Shown: piece by piece, positions 1 through 6,827 of the stretch
Position numbering within the stretch: the first letter of the stretch is position 1
How the letters are laid out: each line of letters begins with the position of its first letter
Origin: CAYUBI01 sp964443005
Lineage (GTDB): Bacteria; Margulisbacteria; Riflemargulisbacteria; GWF2-35-9; CAYUBI01
Direction: 5' to 3'
Length of the DNA stretch: 9,937 nt
Assembly (NCBI GenBank): GCA_964443005.1
Contig: CAYUBI010000081.1
Location: 1 to 9,937, forward strand
The notes under the pieces: generated by a model
The model's database searches: none
Told to the model about the DNA's origin: nothing
The model's input: only the letters and a program-made list of their open reading frames with translations
Translations under genes and position numbers: made by a program

Positions 1-335
1 CTAATCTAGCTGGAAATCAAATGTCGCTGGAAGATTATTTTCGGTATACACAAAAAAGTCTTCAGAGTTTTAGAGATGAGTATCAAGTAGAAGCTGCAGA
101 AACGGTAAAAAGTCGGTTATGCTTAGAAGCGATTTTTAAAGCAGAAAAAATGGCTGTAACTGATGAAGAGCAATTAACCAAATTAAAAACAAAGAATGCA
201 CTTAAGCCTGATGAAACTTTGGATGACTTTTGTTTGCGCGGCGGAACAACATTTTTGGAATTGATTAAGCAAGATATTATGATAGAAAAAGCCCTTGACC
301 TTATTGTTAAGGAAGCTAAAATAAAAGATAAATAA
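1..335 (+). CDS. tig: Trigger factor, C-terminal part (5' end outside window)
   Basis: This is the C-terminal end of trigger factor, the ribosome-associated chaperone and peptidyl-prolyl isomerase that meets nascent chains at the exit tunnel. The reading frame is open from the left edge (first full codon at position 3, reading NLAGNQ before the Met at 21), so that Met is internal and not the start. The roughly 110 visible residues belong to the helical C-terminal substrate-cradle domain. They include the family-like stretches LCLEAIFKAEKMAVTDEE and, near the end, IMIEKALDLIVKEAKI, which resembles the usual trigger factor ending. The ribosome-binding N-terminus and the PPIase domain lie upstream of the window. 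The gene stops with TAA at 333-335, 11 nt before clpP, and the clpP ribosome binding site overlaps this stop, which suggests one operon. The identity rests on similarity of the tail plus the tig-clpP-clpX-lon order. Confidence 0.93.
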   Translation, partial: NLAGNQMSLEDYFRYTQKSLQSFRDEYQVEAAETVKSRLCLEAIFKAEKMAVTDEEQLTKLKTKNALKPDETLDDFCLRGGTTFLELIKQDIMIEKALDLIVKEAKIKDK

Positions 336-340
336 GGGAG
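334..340 (+). promoter_or_regulatory. Ribosome binding site of clpP
   Basis: AAGGGAG lies 6 nt upstream of the clpP ATG at 347 and overlaps the last two bases of the tig stop codon. It is the clearest Shine-Dalgarno sequence in the protease operon and fixes the clpP start. Confidence 0.75.
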
Positions 341-346
341 CAGATT

Positions 347-943
347 ATGTCCTCATTAGTTCCAATGGTTATTGAGCAAACTGGACGTGGAGAACGTTCA
401 TATGATATTTTTTCACGTTTATTAAAAGAGCGAATTGTTTTTATTACAGGCGAAATTAATGATGTTACTGCTGATTTGGTTGTAGCGCAATTGCTTTTTT
501 TAGAAGCAGATGATTGTGAGAAAGATATTAGTTTGTATATTAATTCTCCTGGAGGCGTTGTTACTGCTGGTTTGGCGATTTATGATACGATGCGTTTTAT
601 TAAATCTCCTGTGTCTACGATTTGTATTGGACAAGCTGCAAGTATGGGCGCTGTTCTTTTGGCAGCAGGCGAAAAAGGAAAGCGGTTTTCGTTACCAAGT
701 TCGCGAATTATGATTCATCAGCCATTGGGTGGTGCGCAAGGGCAAGCTACAGATATCGAAATTCAAACGCGAGAAATTTTACGATTAAAGCAATATCTGA
801 ATCAAATTCTCATTGATTGTACAGGTCAGTCCAGTGACGTTATTCATAAAGATACAGATAGGGATTTTTATCTTTCTGCTGAAGATTCTGTTAAGTATGG
901 ATTGATTGATCAGATGATTACAAGTAAGGGAAATAAAAAGTAA
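347..943 (+). CDS. clpP: ATP-dependent Clp protease proteolytic subunit ClpP
   Basis: ClpP is the serine peptidase that forms the two-ring, 14-subunit chamber in which substrates unfolded by ClpX (or ClpA) are cut in the cytoplasm. The 198-residue length is normal for the family. The catalytic triad is visible: Ser99 in GQAASMGA, His124 in IMIHQPLGG and Asp173 in DTDRDF, with the same spacings (25 and 74 residues from the serine) as S97/H122/D171 of the mature E. coli enzyme. The SPGG oxyanion strand (residues 67-70) is also present. The N-terminus through about VIEQTGRGERSYDIFSRLL is typical, and in related enzymes the first residues are removed by self-processing. The start at ATG 347 is supported by the strong ribosome binding site just before it. 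It lies between tig and clpX, its unfoldase partner, in the standard gammaproteobacterial order. Nothing is broken or missing. Confidence 0.98.
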   Translation: MSSLVPMVIEQTGRGERSYDIFSRLLKERIVFITGEINDVTADLVVAQLLFLEADDCEKDISLYINSPGGVVTAGLAIYDTMRFIKSPVSTICIGQAASMGAVLLAAGEKGKRFSLPSSRIMIHQPLGGAQGQATDIEIQTREILRLKQYLNQILIDCTGQSSDVIHKDTDRDFYLSAEDSVKYGLIDQMITSKGNKK

Positions 944-950
944 TATTTTT

Positions 951-2231
951 ATGAAACGCAAAGATACTAGCTTGATTTGTTCTTTTTGTGGAAAATCTTC
1001 AGATGAAGTCGATAAATTAATTGCTGGCGATCACGCATATATTTGTAATGAATGTGTTGATTTGTGTAATGAAGCTGTTCAAGAAGAAACGGAAGTTAGT
1101 GCGGGTGATCCTAGCGAAATAGTGCGGCCGAATCGACGTCTTCAAAAAACTATGAAGAAACCTAAAGATATTTATGGTTCGATGGATGCTTATGTTATTG
1201 GTCAGGAAGAAGCAAAAAAGGTTTTATCTGTTGCAGTATACAATCATTTTAAGCGATTGCAACACGGTATGACAAAAGCGAAAAATGATGTAGAACTTCA
1301 AAAAGCAAATATTTTGTTGGTTGGGCCTACGGGTAGTGGTAAAACATTAATGGCGCAGACTTTGGCTAAAACATTGGATGTTCCTTTTGCTATTGCAGAT
1401 GCAACTACACTAACTGAGGCAGGGTACGTTGGCGAAGATGTTGAAACTATGATTTTTCGGTTGCTTCAAATCGCTAATGGAGATGTTTCGTTGGCACAGC
1501 AAGGCATTGTTTATATTGATGAAATAGACAAGATTTCACGTAAAAGTGAAAATCCATCTATTACTCGTGATGTTTCTGGGGAAGGTGTTCAGCAAGCCTT
1601 ATTGAAAATGCTAGAAGGTACGATTGTTAATGTTCCAAGTCATGGCGGACGCAAACATCCTTCTCAAGAATTTATTCAGGTTGATACGTCCAATATTCTT
1701 TTTATTTGTGGTGGAGCATTTGATGGATTGGAAAAAATTGTTCAGCAACGTAATAATATTCATGTTATTGGCTTTAAAAGTGATGACGATGTTCAAATAC
1801 AGGAAACATCTAAAGGAACTACGCAGAAAGTTATTCATGAAGATTTGCTTAAATATGGGATTATTCCGGAATTAATTGGACGGTTGCCTGTATTGGTAAC
1901 GCTGAATGAATTAACTGAAAACGATATGATCCGTATTTTAACTGAACCTAAAAATGCAGTGATTAAGCAATATCAAAAATTAATGGAATTTGATCAAATT
2001 GATCTTAATTATGATGTTGCTGCAATAAAACTAATAGCTTATCTTGCTAAAAAAAAGAAAATGGGTGCTAGAGCTTTACGTTCTATCGTTGAAACAGTGA
2101 TGTTGGATTTAATGTTTGAGGCTCCTTCTCAAAAAAATAAACGTGCAGTTATGATTACTGCGGCAGAGATTATTTTACATTTCCCCCAGGCCCAAAAAAT
2201 TATTGATTCGTGGTCTGACCAAGTGGCCTAA
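951..2231 (+). CDS. clpX: ATP-dependent Clp protease ATP-binding subunit ClpX
   Basis: ClpX is the hexameric AAA+ unfoldase that recognises tagged proteins, such as those marked by tmRNA, and threads them into ClpP. The 426-residue protein is of normal length. Its N-terminal zinc-binding domain has Cys10, Cys13, Cys32 and Cys35. The AAA+ core shows Walker A GPTGSGKT (125-132), the GYVG pore loop (158-161), Walker B ending IDE (189-191), the RKH pore loop (234-236), and the IGF loop (273-275) that docks on ClpP. The sensor-2 region reads KMGARALRSIVE near residue 375. ATG 951 gives the expected Met plus zinc-finger start. It sits 7 nt after the clpP stop without a good Shine-Dalgarno sequence (the spacer is TATTTTT), so translation probably relies on coupling to clpP. 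The stop codon overlaps the lon start by 1 nt. All key residues are intact. Confidence 0.98.
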   Translation: MKRKDTSLICSFCGKSSDEVDKLIAGDHAYICNECVDLCNEAVQEETEVSAGDPSEIVRPNRRLQKTMKKPKDIYGSMDAYVIGQEEAKKVLSVAVYNHFKRLQHGMTKAKNDVELQKANILLVGPTGSGKTLMAQTLAKTLDVPFAIADATTLTEAGYVGEDVETMIFRLLQIANGDVSLAQQGIVYIDEIDKISRKSENPSITRDVSGEGVQQALLKMLEGTIVNVPSHGGRKHPSQEFIQVDTSNILFICGGAFDGLEKIVQQRNNIHVIGFKSDDDVQIQETSKGTTQKVIHEDLLKYGIIPELIGRLPVLVTLNELTENDMIRILTEPKNAVIKQYQKLMEFDQIDLNYDVAAIKLIAYLAKKKKMGARALRSIVETVMLDLMFEAPSQKNKRAVMITAAEIILHFPQAQKIIDSWSDQVA

Positions 2232-4588
2232 TGCCTCGCAAGTCATCATCTTATAGCGTTAAGACTCGTTATCCTGTTCTTCCGCTTCGTAATATGGTGT
2301 TATATCCTCATATGATTATGCCACTTTTTGTAGGACGTGCAAAATCTATTGCAGCACTGGAAGATGCATTTGCTCGGCAAAAAGAGCTTGTTTTTGTTGC
2401 ACAAAAAGTTGATTTGGTTGAATCGCCTAGTATCACGGATTTATATGAGATAGGTACGCTTGCAAAGATTGTTCAGTTAGTTCGGGTATCGGAAACTACA
2501 ATCAAAATTCTGGTAGAAGGTATTCAACGTGTTCGGGTTAGTGCTATAAAAGAAGATGGATCATATTTCTCTGCGGAAATTATTGAATTATCAGATATTC
2601 TTAATGATCCTGATGCAGCATTGATTGATTTAGGTAAAGAGTTAGTTGTAATTTTCGAGCACTATGTCAAGTCGAATAAGAAAATGCCAGCGGAAACGCT
2701 ACTATCTATTATAGATCGAAAAAATCCTAGTCGTACTGCAGATTTAATTGCTTCTTATATGATTATCAAGGGTACAGATAAACAGCATATTTTAGAAACG
2801 TTAGATGTTACAACGCGAATTACCTATTTATTAGGAATTATTAGTCAGGAAATAGAGTTTTTAAAGGTTGAAGATACAGTTAATCATCGTGTTCAACATA
2901 ATTTAGATCGTGTTCAAAAAGAGTATTATTTAAAAGAAAAAATAAAGGTTATTCAGTCTGAACTTGGAAATGATCAGGAAGGAATTCACGAGCAATCTGA
3001 TTATGAACAGCGAATTGAACAGGCAAATATGCCAGTTGATATCGAAAAAAAAGCGCTGAAGGAATTACATCGGTTAACACATTTGACAGCATTATCCTCT
3101 GAGTCTGGAATTATTCGAACCTATTTAGATTGGCTGCTTGATTTGCCATGGCAATCTCAACCTGATTTGCCCATCAATTTAGCAGAAGTAGATCAATGGT
3201 TGAATACGCGTCATTTTGGTCTTGAAAAAATAAAAGAGCGTATTATTGAATATTTTGCTGTTCTAAAGTTAACGAAAAATATTCATAGTTCTATTTTATG
3301 TTTATGTGGACCGCCTGGAGTTGGCAAAACATCTGTAGGTAAATCTATTGCAGAAGCTTTAGGCCGAAAATTTGCACGAATTTCACTAGGAGGTATTCGT
3401 GACGAAGCTGAAATTCGTGGACATCGTCGAACTTATGTTGGTGCAATGCCTGGACGCATTATTCAGGCCATTCAAAAAACGAAAACACTGAATCCGGTTA
3501 TTTTGCTCGATGAAATTGATAAGCTGGCTACGGATTATCGTGGCGATCCAGGTGCTGCGTTAATGGAAATTCTTGATCCTGAACAAAATCATGCGTTTTC
3601 GGATCATTATTTGGAGGTTCCGTATGACCTAAGTCAAGTTTTATTTATTGCAACAGCTAATGCTACTTATTCGATTCCTGCTCCATTGTTGGATCGAATG
3701 GAAGTTATGGAATTAAGCGGCTATACTGTCGAAGAAAAAAAGTCGATTGCTGAACAATTTTTAATTCCAAAAACGCGAGAGCGATCTGGTTTAAGTTCTG
3801 ATCAGGTTTCTATAACAAATGAAGCATTAGAACTGTTGATTGTTCATTATACTCGTGAAGCTGGAGTTCGAGAATTAGAACGTAATATTGCAGCTTTGTT
3901 TCGTAAGGTCGCTCGCCGAATTATTGATGATCCGCAACATACAGTTATATTGTCTTCAGAGGATGTCATCTTTAGTTTAGGGCCATCAAAATATAATCGT
4001 GAATTAGCTAAGGGAAAAGATCGGGTTGGTGTAGCTTTGGGTCTGGCTTATACTGTAGCAGGAGGCGACACACTGCCTATTGAGGTTGCAGTTATGCCAG
4101 GATCAGGTCGGCTAATTTTAACAGGAAAACTGGGCGATGTTATGCAAGAATCTGCGCAAACTGCTTTAAGCTATCTTCGGTCTCAAAGCCGTGCATTAGG
4201 GCTTAAGGATAAGTTTTTTTCTAAACATGATTTGCATGTGCACGTTCCAGAAGGTGCTGTGCCAAAAGATGGGCCCAGTGCTGGAATTACTATTGCTACA
4301 GCCATGATTTCGGCAATTGTAAAAATTCCTGTGAAAGCGCATATTGCTATGACAGGCGAAGTGACCTTGCAAGGCCGTATTCTCGCAATTGGTGGTTTAA
4401 AGGAGAAAATATTAGCAGCGCATCAAGCACAGGTTCATAAAGTGTTGATTCCTAAAGAAAATGAAAAACAACTTGCTGATATTCCTGCTGTTATTCGTGA
4501 TACAATATCTTTTGTAGGAGTTACTCATATTCATCAAGTATTTGCGCAAGCTTTGATTCATTCACCGTGGGAGAAAAAACGAAAATGA
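2231..4588 (+). CDS. lon: ATP-dependent protease Lon
   Basis: Lon is the soluble homohexameric AAA+ serine protease that degrades misfolded proteins and selected regulators. The product has 785 residues, close to the 784 of E. coli Lon. The N-terminal LON substrate-binding domain (about 15-210) opens with YPVLPLRNMVLYPHMIMP. It is followed by a coiled helical linker (about 215-300), the AAA+ module with Walker A GPPGVGKT (360-367), Walker B ILLDEID (424-430) and arginine-finger LDRME (R489), and the C-terminal protease domain. The catalytic dyad is Ser683 in PKDGPSAG and Lys726 in GGLKEK, spaced 43 residues apart as in E. coli (S679/K722). The ATG overlaps the clpX stop as TAATG and has no convincing ribosome binding site, so translation is probably coupled to clpX. 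No separate promoter gap exists before lon, unlike in E. coli. The last four bases overlap the next small gene. Confidence 0.98.
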   Translation: MPRKSSSYSVKTRYPVLPLRNMVLYPHMIMPLFVGRAKSIAALEDAFARQKELVFVAQKVDLVESPSITDLYEIGTLAKIVQLVRVSETTIKILVEGIQRVRVSAIKEDGSYFSAEIIELSDILNDPDAALIDLGKELVVIFEHYVKSNKKMPAETLLSIIDRKNPSRTADLIASYMIIKGTDKQHILETLDVTTRITYLLGIISQEIEFLKVEDTVNHRVQHNLDRVQKEYYLKEKIKVIQSELGNDQEGIHEQSDYEQRIEQANMPVDIEKKALKELHRLTHLTALSSESGIIRTYLDWLLDLPWQSQPDLPINLAEVDQWLNTRHFGLEKIKERIIEYFAVLKLTKNIHSSILCLCGPPGVGKTSVGKSIAEALGRKFARISLGGIRDEAEIRGHRRTYVGAMPGRIIQAIQKTKTLNPVILLDEIDKLATDYRGDPGAALMEILDPEQNHAFSDHYLEVPYDLSQVLFIATANATYSIPAPLLDRMEVMELSGYTVEEKKSIAEQFLIPKTRERSGLSSDQVSITNEALELLIVHYTREAGVRELERNIAALFRKVARRIIDDPQHTVILSSEDVIFSLGPSKYNRELAKGKDRVGVALGLAYTVAGGDTLPIEVAVMPGSGRLILTGKLGDVMQESAQTALSYLRSQSRALGLKDKFFSKHDLHVHVPEGAVPKDGPSAGITIATAMISAIVKIPVKAHIAMTGEVTLQGRILAIGGLKEKILAAHQAQVHKVLIPKENEKQLADIPAVIRDTISFVGVTHIHQVFAQALIHSPWEKKRK
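4569..4574 (+). promoter_or_regulatory. Probable ribosome binding site of the small gene after lon
   Basis: GGGAGA lies inside the lon 3' end, 10 nt before ATG 4585. The spacing is slightly long but usable. It supports ATG 4585 over the in-frame GTG at 4567, which has no such sequence before it. Confidence 0.45.
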
Positions 4589-4803
4589 TTTATTCTATTT
4601 CCTCAGATATTCCGGCTCAAACAGATACATTTCAAAAATTGGCGTATCGCAAAGCAATGCAGGAAGTACATGCGCCAGTTCAAACTAATCAGCCTTTTGT
4701 TGAGCCTGATGTTGCTGAGCCATTTAAACGTATGATCTCAATGCCACGTCCATTTTTTATGCAGTCTGCGCCTGAAAATTCTACAATTGATTTTTACGCT
4801 TAA
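4585..4803 (+). CDS. Small protein of unknown function, translationally coupled to lon
   Basis: I do not recognise this 72-residue protein. Its ATG overlaps the lon TGA in a four-base ATGA junction, a typical arrangement for translational coupling, and GGGAGA lies 10 nt upstream. A longer version from GTG 4567 would add only six residues (MGEKTK) copied from lon codons in another frame, so I prefer the ATG. The sequence has no signal peptide or membrane segment. An N-terminal part with some helix potential (about 15-28, FQKLAYRKAMQEVH) is followed by a proline-rich, probably extended or disordered stretch (prolines at 31, 37, 41, 46, 54, 56 and 63). The C-terminus is FYA. Codon use resembles its neighbours. 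The position, where E. coli has hupB, suggests it is co-expressed with Lon. A role as Lon or Clp adaptor, substrate or regulator is only a guess from location. Confidence 0.6.
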   Translation: MIYSISSDIPAQTDTFQKLAYRKAMQEVHAPVQTNQPFVEPDVAEPFKRMISMPRPFFMQSAPENSTIDFYA

Positions 4804-4900
4804 TCGATTCCCTTCTAGTCTGTAAAAAGTCCGATGCTTGATTAGGTTTAATTTAGTGTAAAATAGGGCATTCTTTAACTATAAAATAATCTGAGATTTT

Positions 4901-4930
4901 TTGACAAATCGTTCGTTATGTTTGTATGAG
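4901..4930 (+). promoter_or_regulatory. Possible sigma-70 promoter for the 306-residue unknown gene
   Basis: A perfect -35 TTGACA (4901-4906) is followed after 18 nt by TATGAG (4925-4930), a four-of-six match to the -10 consensus. Transcription would start near 4937 and leave a leader of about 17 nt containing the AGGGGA ribosome binding site. The position fits well, but the -10 box is imperfect. Confidence 0.45.
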
Positions 4931-4940
4931 TTTTGAAGCA

Positions 4941-4946
4941 AGGGGA
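4941..4946 (+). promoter_or_regulatory. Ribosome binding site deciding the start of the unknown gene
   Basis: AGGGGA lies 7 nt before ATG 4954. A TTG codon in frame at 4933 would place this site inside the gene, so ATG 4954 is the better start. Confidence 0.7.
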
Positions 4947-4953
4947 AGCAATC

Positions 4954-5874
4954 ATGAAAAATCGTATAGCAGCTAGCCTTGAAAAAGAATTGGAAAATTT
5001 GAGTCATGTAATGGCTGGGCTTTTGTCTTCGGCTTATTTGATGCGATTCATTGATGGCTTTTGTCGAGGTGAAGAAATATCAAGGGATACCAACAAGGCT
5101 GAGACTTATTATGTTTTCAATGGTAATACCAATCAGTTTAGATTCCCACCCTCTGGCGTAACAGATCTCGTAGTGCTTAAATTGGCTGCGATGAAGTATT
5201 TGCATGTTTTTGGAAACGAATTAAACAAGTCTTTGGCTAATATAGATAAAATTAATTCTTTTAAAAATAGATCCGTTGAGGTAACGCAAGTCGTTCAGCG
5301 TTTAATGACTGCAGCAGCAGCAGTTTCAGTCCCTGTACACGTGCGGCAATCTACGCCGCAGACGTTGTTGTTGCCCAGTGATCCTTTGGTTGATTATATT
5401 GTAATTAAACCTCGTGAAGAGCTTGCGATTACAGCCTTGGATGATTTACAAATGACGCTGAGGTCTGTACAACAAACCATTGATGACAATCAAAATAGAT
5501 GGGGTTTTACTGAATTGCAAGTTAGTAGTATGAATGAGCAATTTGAAAAAACGGACAAGGCACTTACTCATTCTCGATTAGTGTTAACAATTCAATTAGT
5601 TGCTTTTGGCGAGTCCTTATCTTTAGGGCAAATTGCTCAAGTTAAGGAAACTATTGATGCTATTGCAAAATTGGATTTGTCATGGGTAGATCAAAATCTT
5701 GATAATCTAATTAAAGAATGTGCACAAGAAGTTATTCATAAATTCGAAAAAGTTCGTATAGATGCTGAGCAACAACAGCTTTCAGAAGTAAGAAAAAAAG
5801 CTGTATTAGATGCTTTGTTTATGTTGAAATTAAAAGTAGAACAATGGATTCAGGAACACACAAGCATTTCGTAA
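4954..5874 (+). CDS. Hypothetical helical protein, 306 residues
   Basis: I do not recognise this protein. It starts MKNRIAASLEKELENLSH and has no signal peptide or clear transmembrane helix, so it is probably cytoplasmic or delivered elsewhere by a signal I cannot see. Most of it appears alpha-helical. Amphipathic stretches lie at about 1-35, 75-105 and 165-230, and a long charged helical C-terminus (about 235-302) has coiled-coil-like spacing, as in KFEKVRIDAEQQQLSEVRKK. A middle segment with alanine and valine runs (TAAAAAVSVPVHV, about 121-133) leads into a possible beta-rich part (DYIVIKPREELAI). No catalytic motif stands out. The start is set by AGGGGA 7 nt upstream. Base composition matches its neighbours, so nothing points to recent transfer. 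Its 3' end overlaps the 3' end of purC on the other strand by 25 bp. It appears to be a single gene with its own promoter. It could be lineage-specific, perhaps an effector or structural protein, but this is not shown. Confidence 0.75.
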   Translation: MKNRIAASLEKELENLSHVMAGLLSSAYLMRFIDGFCRGEEISRDTNKAETYYVFNGNTNQFRFPPSGVTDLVVLKLAAMKYLHVFGNELNKSLANIDKINSFKNRSVEVTQVVQRLMTAAAAVSVPVHVRQSTPQTLLLPSDPLVDYIVIKPREELAITALDDLQMTLRSVQQTIDDNQNRWGFTELQVSSMNEQFEKTDKALTHSRLVLTIQLVAFGESLSLGQIAQVKETIDAIAKLDLSWVDQNLDNLIKECAQEVIHKFEKVRIDAEQQQLSEVRKKAVLDALFMLKLKVEQWIQEHTSIS

Positions 5875-6734
5875 ACTTCACTATATTTGTTTGATGTCTT
5901 AGTTATTATATCCTCGGGTAAATTCGGAACTGGTGGTTGTTTATCCCAGTGAATGCTTTCTAAATAGTCACGAACAAATTGTTTGTCAAAACTGGGCTGT
6001 TCGTAGCCAATATGATAATCATTTGCCGGCCAAAATCGGGAGGAATCTGGAGTTAATGCTTCGTCTATTAAGATAATATTATTTCCTAATATTCCAAATT
6101 CAAATTTAGTATCTGCAATAATAATTCCTTTTGTTAACGCTAGATCATGGGCATAGGTATATAAAGCTAAACTTTTTTCTTTGATGATTTGAACTGTTTT
6201 TTCTCCTGCAATGTCAATTGCTTGCTCAAGTGTGATGTTTTCATCATGCCCTTGATCTGGTTTGGTTGAGGGCGTAAATATAGGTTGGGGTAGTTTGCTT
6301 CCTTTTTGAAGATCTTTGGGAAGTTTGATCCCACAAACATGTTGATTGGCTTGATATTCTTTCCATCCGGATCCTGCTAAGTAGCCGCGTACTATACATT
6401 CGATTTTAATTGGAATTGTTTTTTTAACTAGCATAAAACGGCCATTTAGCATTAACGAATGAGCTTGTAAGGCTTGAGGTAAATCTGTGAGTAGAGTTGA
6501 TACAACATGATTCTCAATAATGTGACGTGTTTGCTTAAACCAAAAAGCCGAAATTTGCGTAAGAATCGTTCCTTTTTGAGGAATTGCTTGTGGAAGAATA
6601 TAGTCAAATGCTGATATTCGATCTGAGGTTACGAGTAAGTATAGGGAATTAAGTTCATATAATGAACGTACTTTTCCTATTTTAAGAGGACAAAACCCAG
6701 GAATTTGAACATCTAAAATTGGTAAATTTTGCAT
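5850..6734 (-). CDS. purC: Phosphoribosylaminoimidazole-succinocarboxamide synthase (SAICAR synthase)
   Basis: PurC (EC 6.3.2.6) joins CAIR and aspartate using ATP to make SAICAR in cytoplasmic de novo purine synthesis. The 294-residue product is the longer form of the family, not the roughly 237-residue E. coli type. Motifs in order are GKVRSLYEL (20-28, nucleotide binding), TSDRISAFD (36-44), a PIPQKGTILTQISAFWF-like block, ECIVRGYLAGSGWKEY (substrate binding), KLPQPIFTPSTK, DENI, IIADTKFEFG and LIDEALTPDSSRFWP (metal and ATP site). I chose ATG at 6734. The frame stays open to an ATG at 6833, but the extra 33 residues do not resemble the family and would run past the start of the divergent gene. 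No Shine-Dalgarno sequence precedes 6734; a promoter-like element suggests a leaderless mRNA. The gene stands alone, away from other pur genes, and its 3' end overlaps the convergent unknown gene. Confidence 0.96.
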   Translation of the reverse strand: MQNLPILDVQIPGFCPLKIGKVRSLYELNSLYLLVTSDRISAFDYILPQAIPQKGTILTQISAFWFKQTRHIIENHVVSTLLTDLPQALQAHSLMLNGRFMLVKKTIPIKIECIVRGYLAGSGWKEYQANQHVCGIKLPKDLQKGSKLPQPIFTPSTKPDQGHDENITLEQAIDIAGEKTVQIIKEKSLALYTYAHDLALTKGIIIADTKFEFGILGNNIILIDEALTPDSSRFWPANDYHIGYEQPSFDKQFVRDYLESIHWDKQPPVPNLPEDIITKTSNKYSEVYEMLVCS

Positions 6735-6740
6735 TGATAT

Positions 6741-6770
6741 AGCATACGATAATTGAACTTGTTTCGTCAA
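6741..6770 (-). promoter_or_regulatory. Possible purC promoter (leaderless start)
   Basis: On the minus strand TTGACG (6770-6765) is followed after 18 nt by TATGCT (6746-6741), five-of-six and four-of-six matches to the sigma-70 boxes. The expected transcription start, about 7 nt downstream, falls on the A of the purC ATG at 6734. This would make a leaderless transcript and fits the lack of a ribosome binding site. No PurR-type operator was recognised. Confidence 0.4.
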
Positions 6771-6791
6771 TTGATTTAATGTGAAATTCCA

Positions 6792-6821
6792 TTGCCTGAA
6801 TATGCCTTGGCCGATTACAAT
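6792..6821 (+). promoter_or_regulatory. Possible promoter of the exported metalloprotease gene (leaderless start)
   Basis: TTGCCT (6792-6797), an 18-nt spacer and TACAAT (6816-6821) match the sigma-70 boxes at four and five of six positions. Transcription would begin around 6828, the first base of the chosen ATG. The TTG at 6792, which would open a longer frame, is then part of the -35 box and not a start codon. Confidence 0.4.
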
Positions 6822-6827
6822 AGACAT

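Larger units (their letters stand above)
4804..4953 (+). other. Intergenic region with promoter-like elements
   Basis: This 150-nt A+T-rich gap separates the protease operon from the next gene. It holds no credible coding frame. Besides the TTGACA-type promoter listed separately, it contains a second possible promoter: TTGATT at 4838-4843 and TAAAAT at 4859-4864 with a short 15-nt spacer. A weak imperfect hairpin followed by six T residues (about 4884-4902, AATC-TGA-GATT core) could act as a poor terminator for the operon. No strong GC-rich terminator is visible. Confidence 0.4.

Noticed and set aside
510..816. Two further plus-strand open frames inside clpP
   Set aside because: They are alternative-frame readings of an intact, catalytically complete clpP, without ribosome binding sites.
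1611..1838. Open frame on the minus strand inside clpX
   Set aside because: It lies opposite strongly conserved AAA+ coding sequence and its translation has no protein-like features.
4884..4902. Imperfect hairpin before a T6 run, as terminator of the clp-lon operon
   Set aside because: The stem core is just 4 bp with a 3-nt loop and a T-T mismatch; too weak to call, and it overlaps the promoter -35 box.
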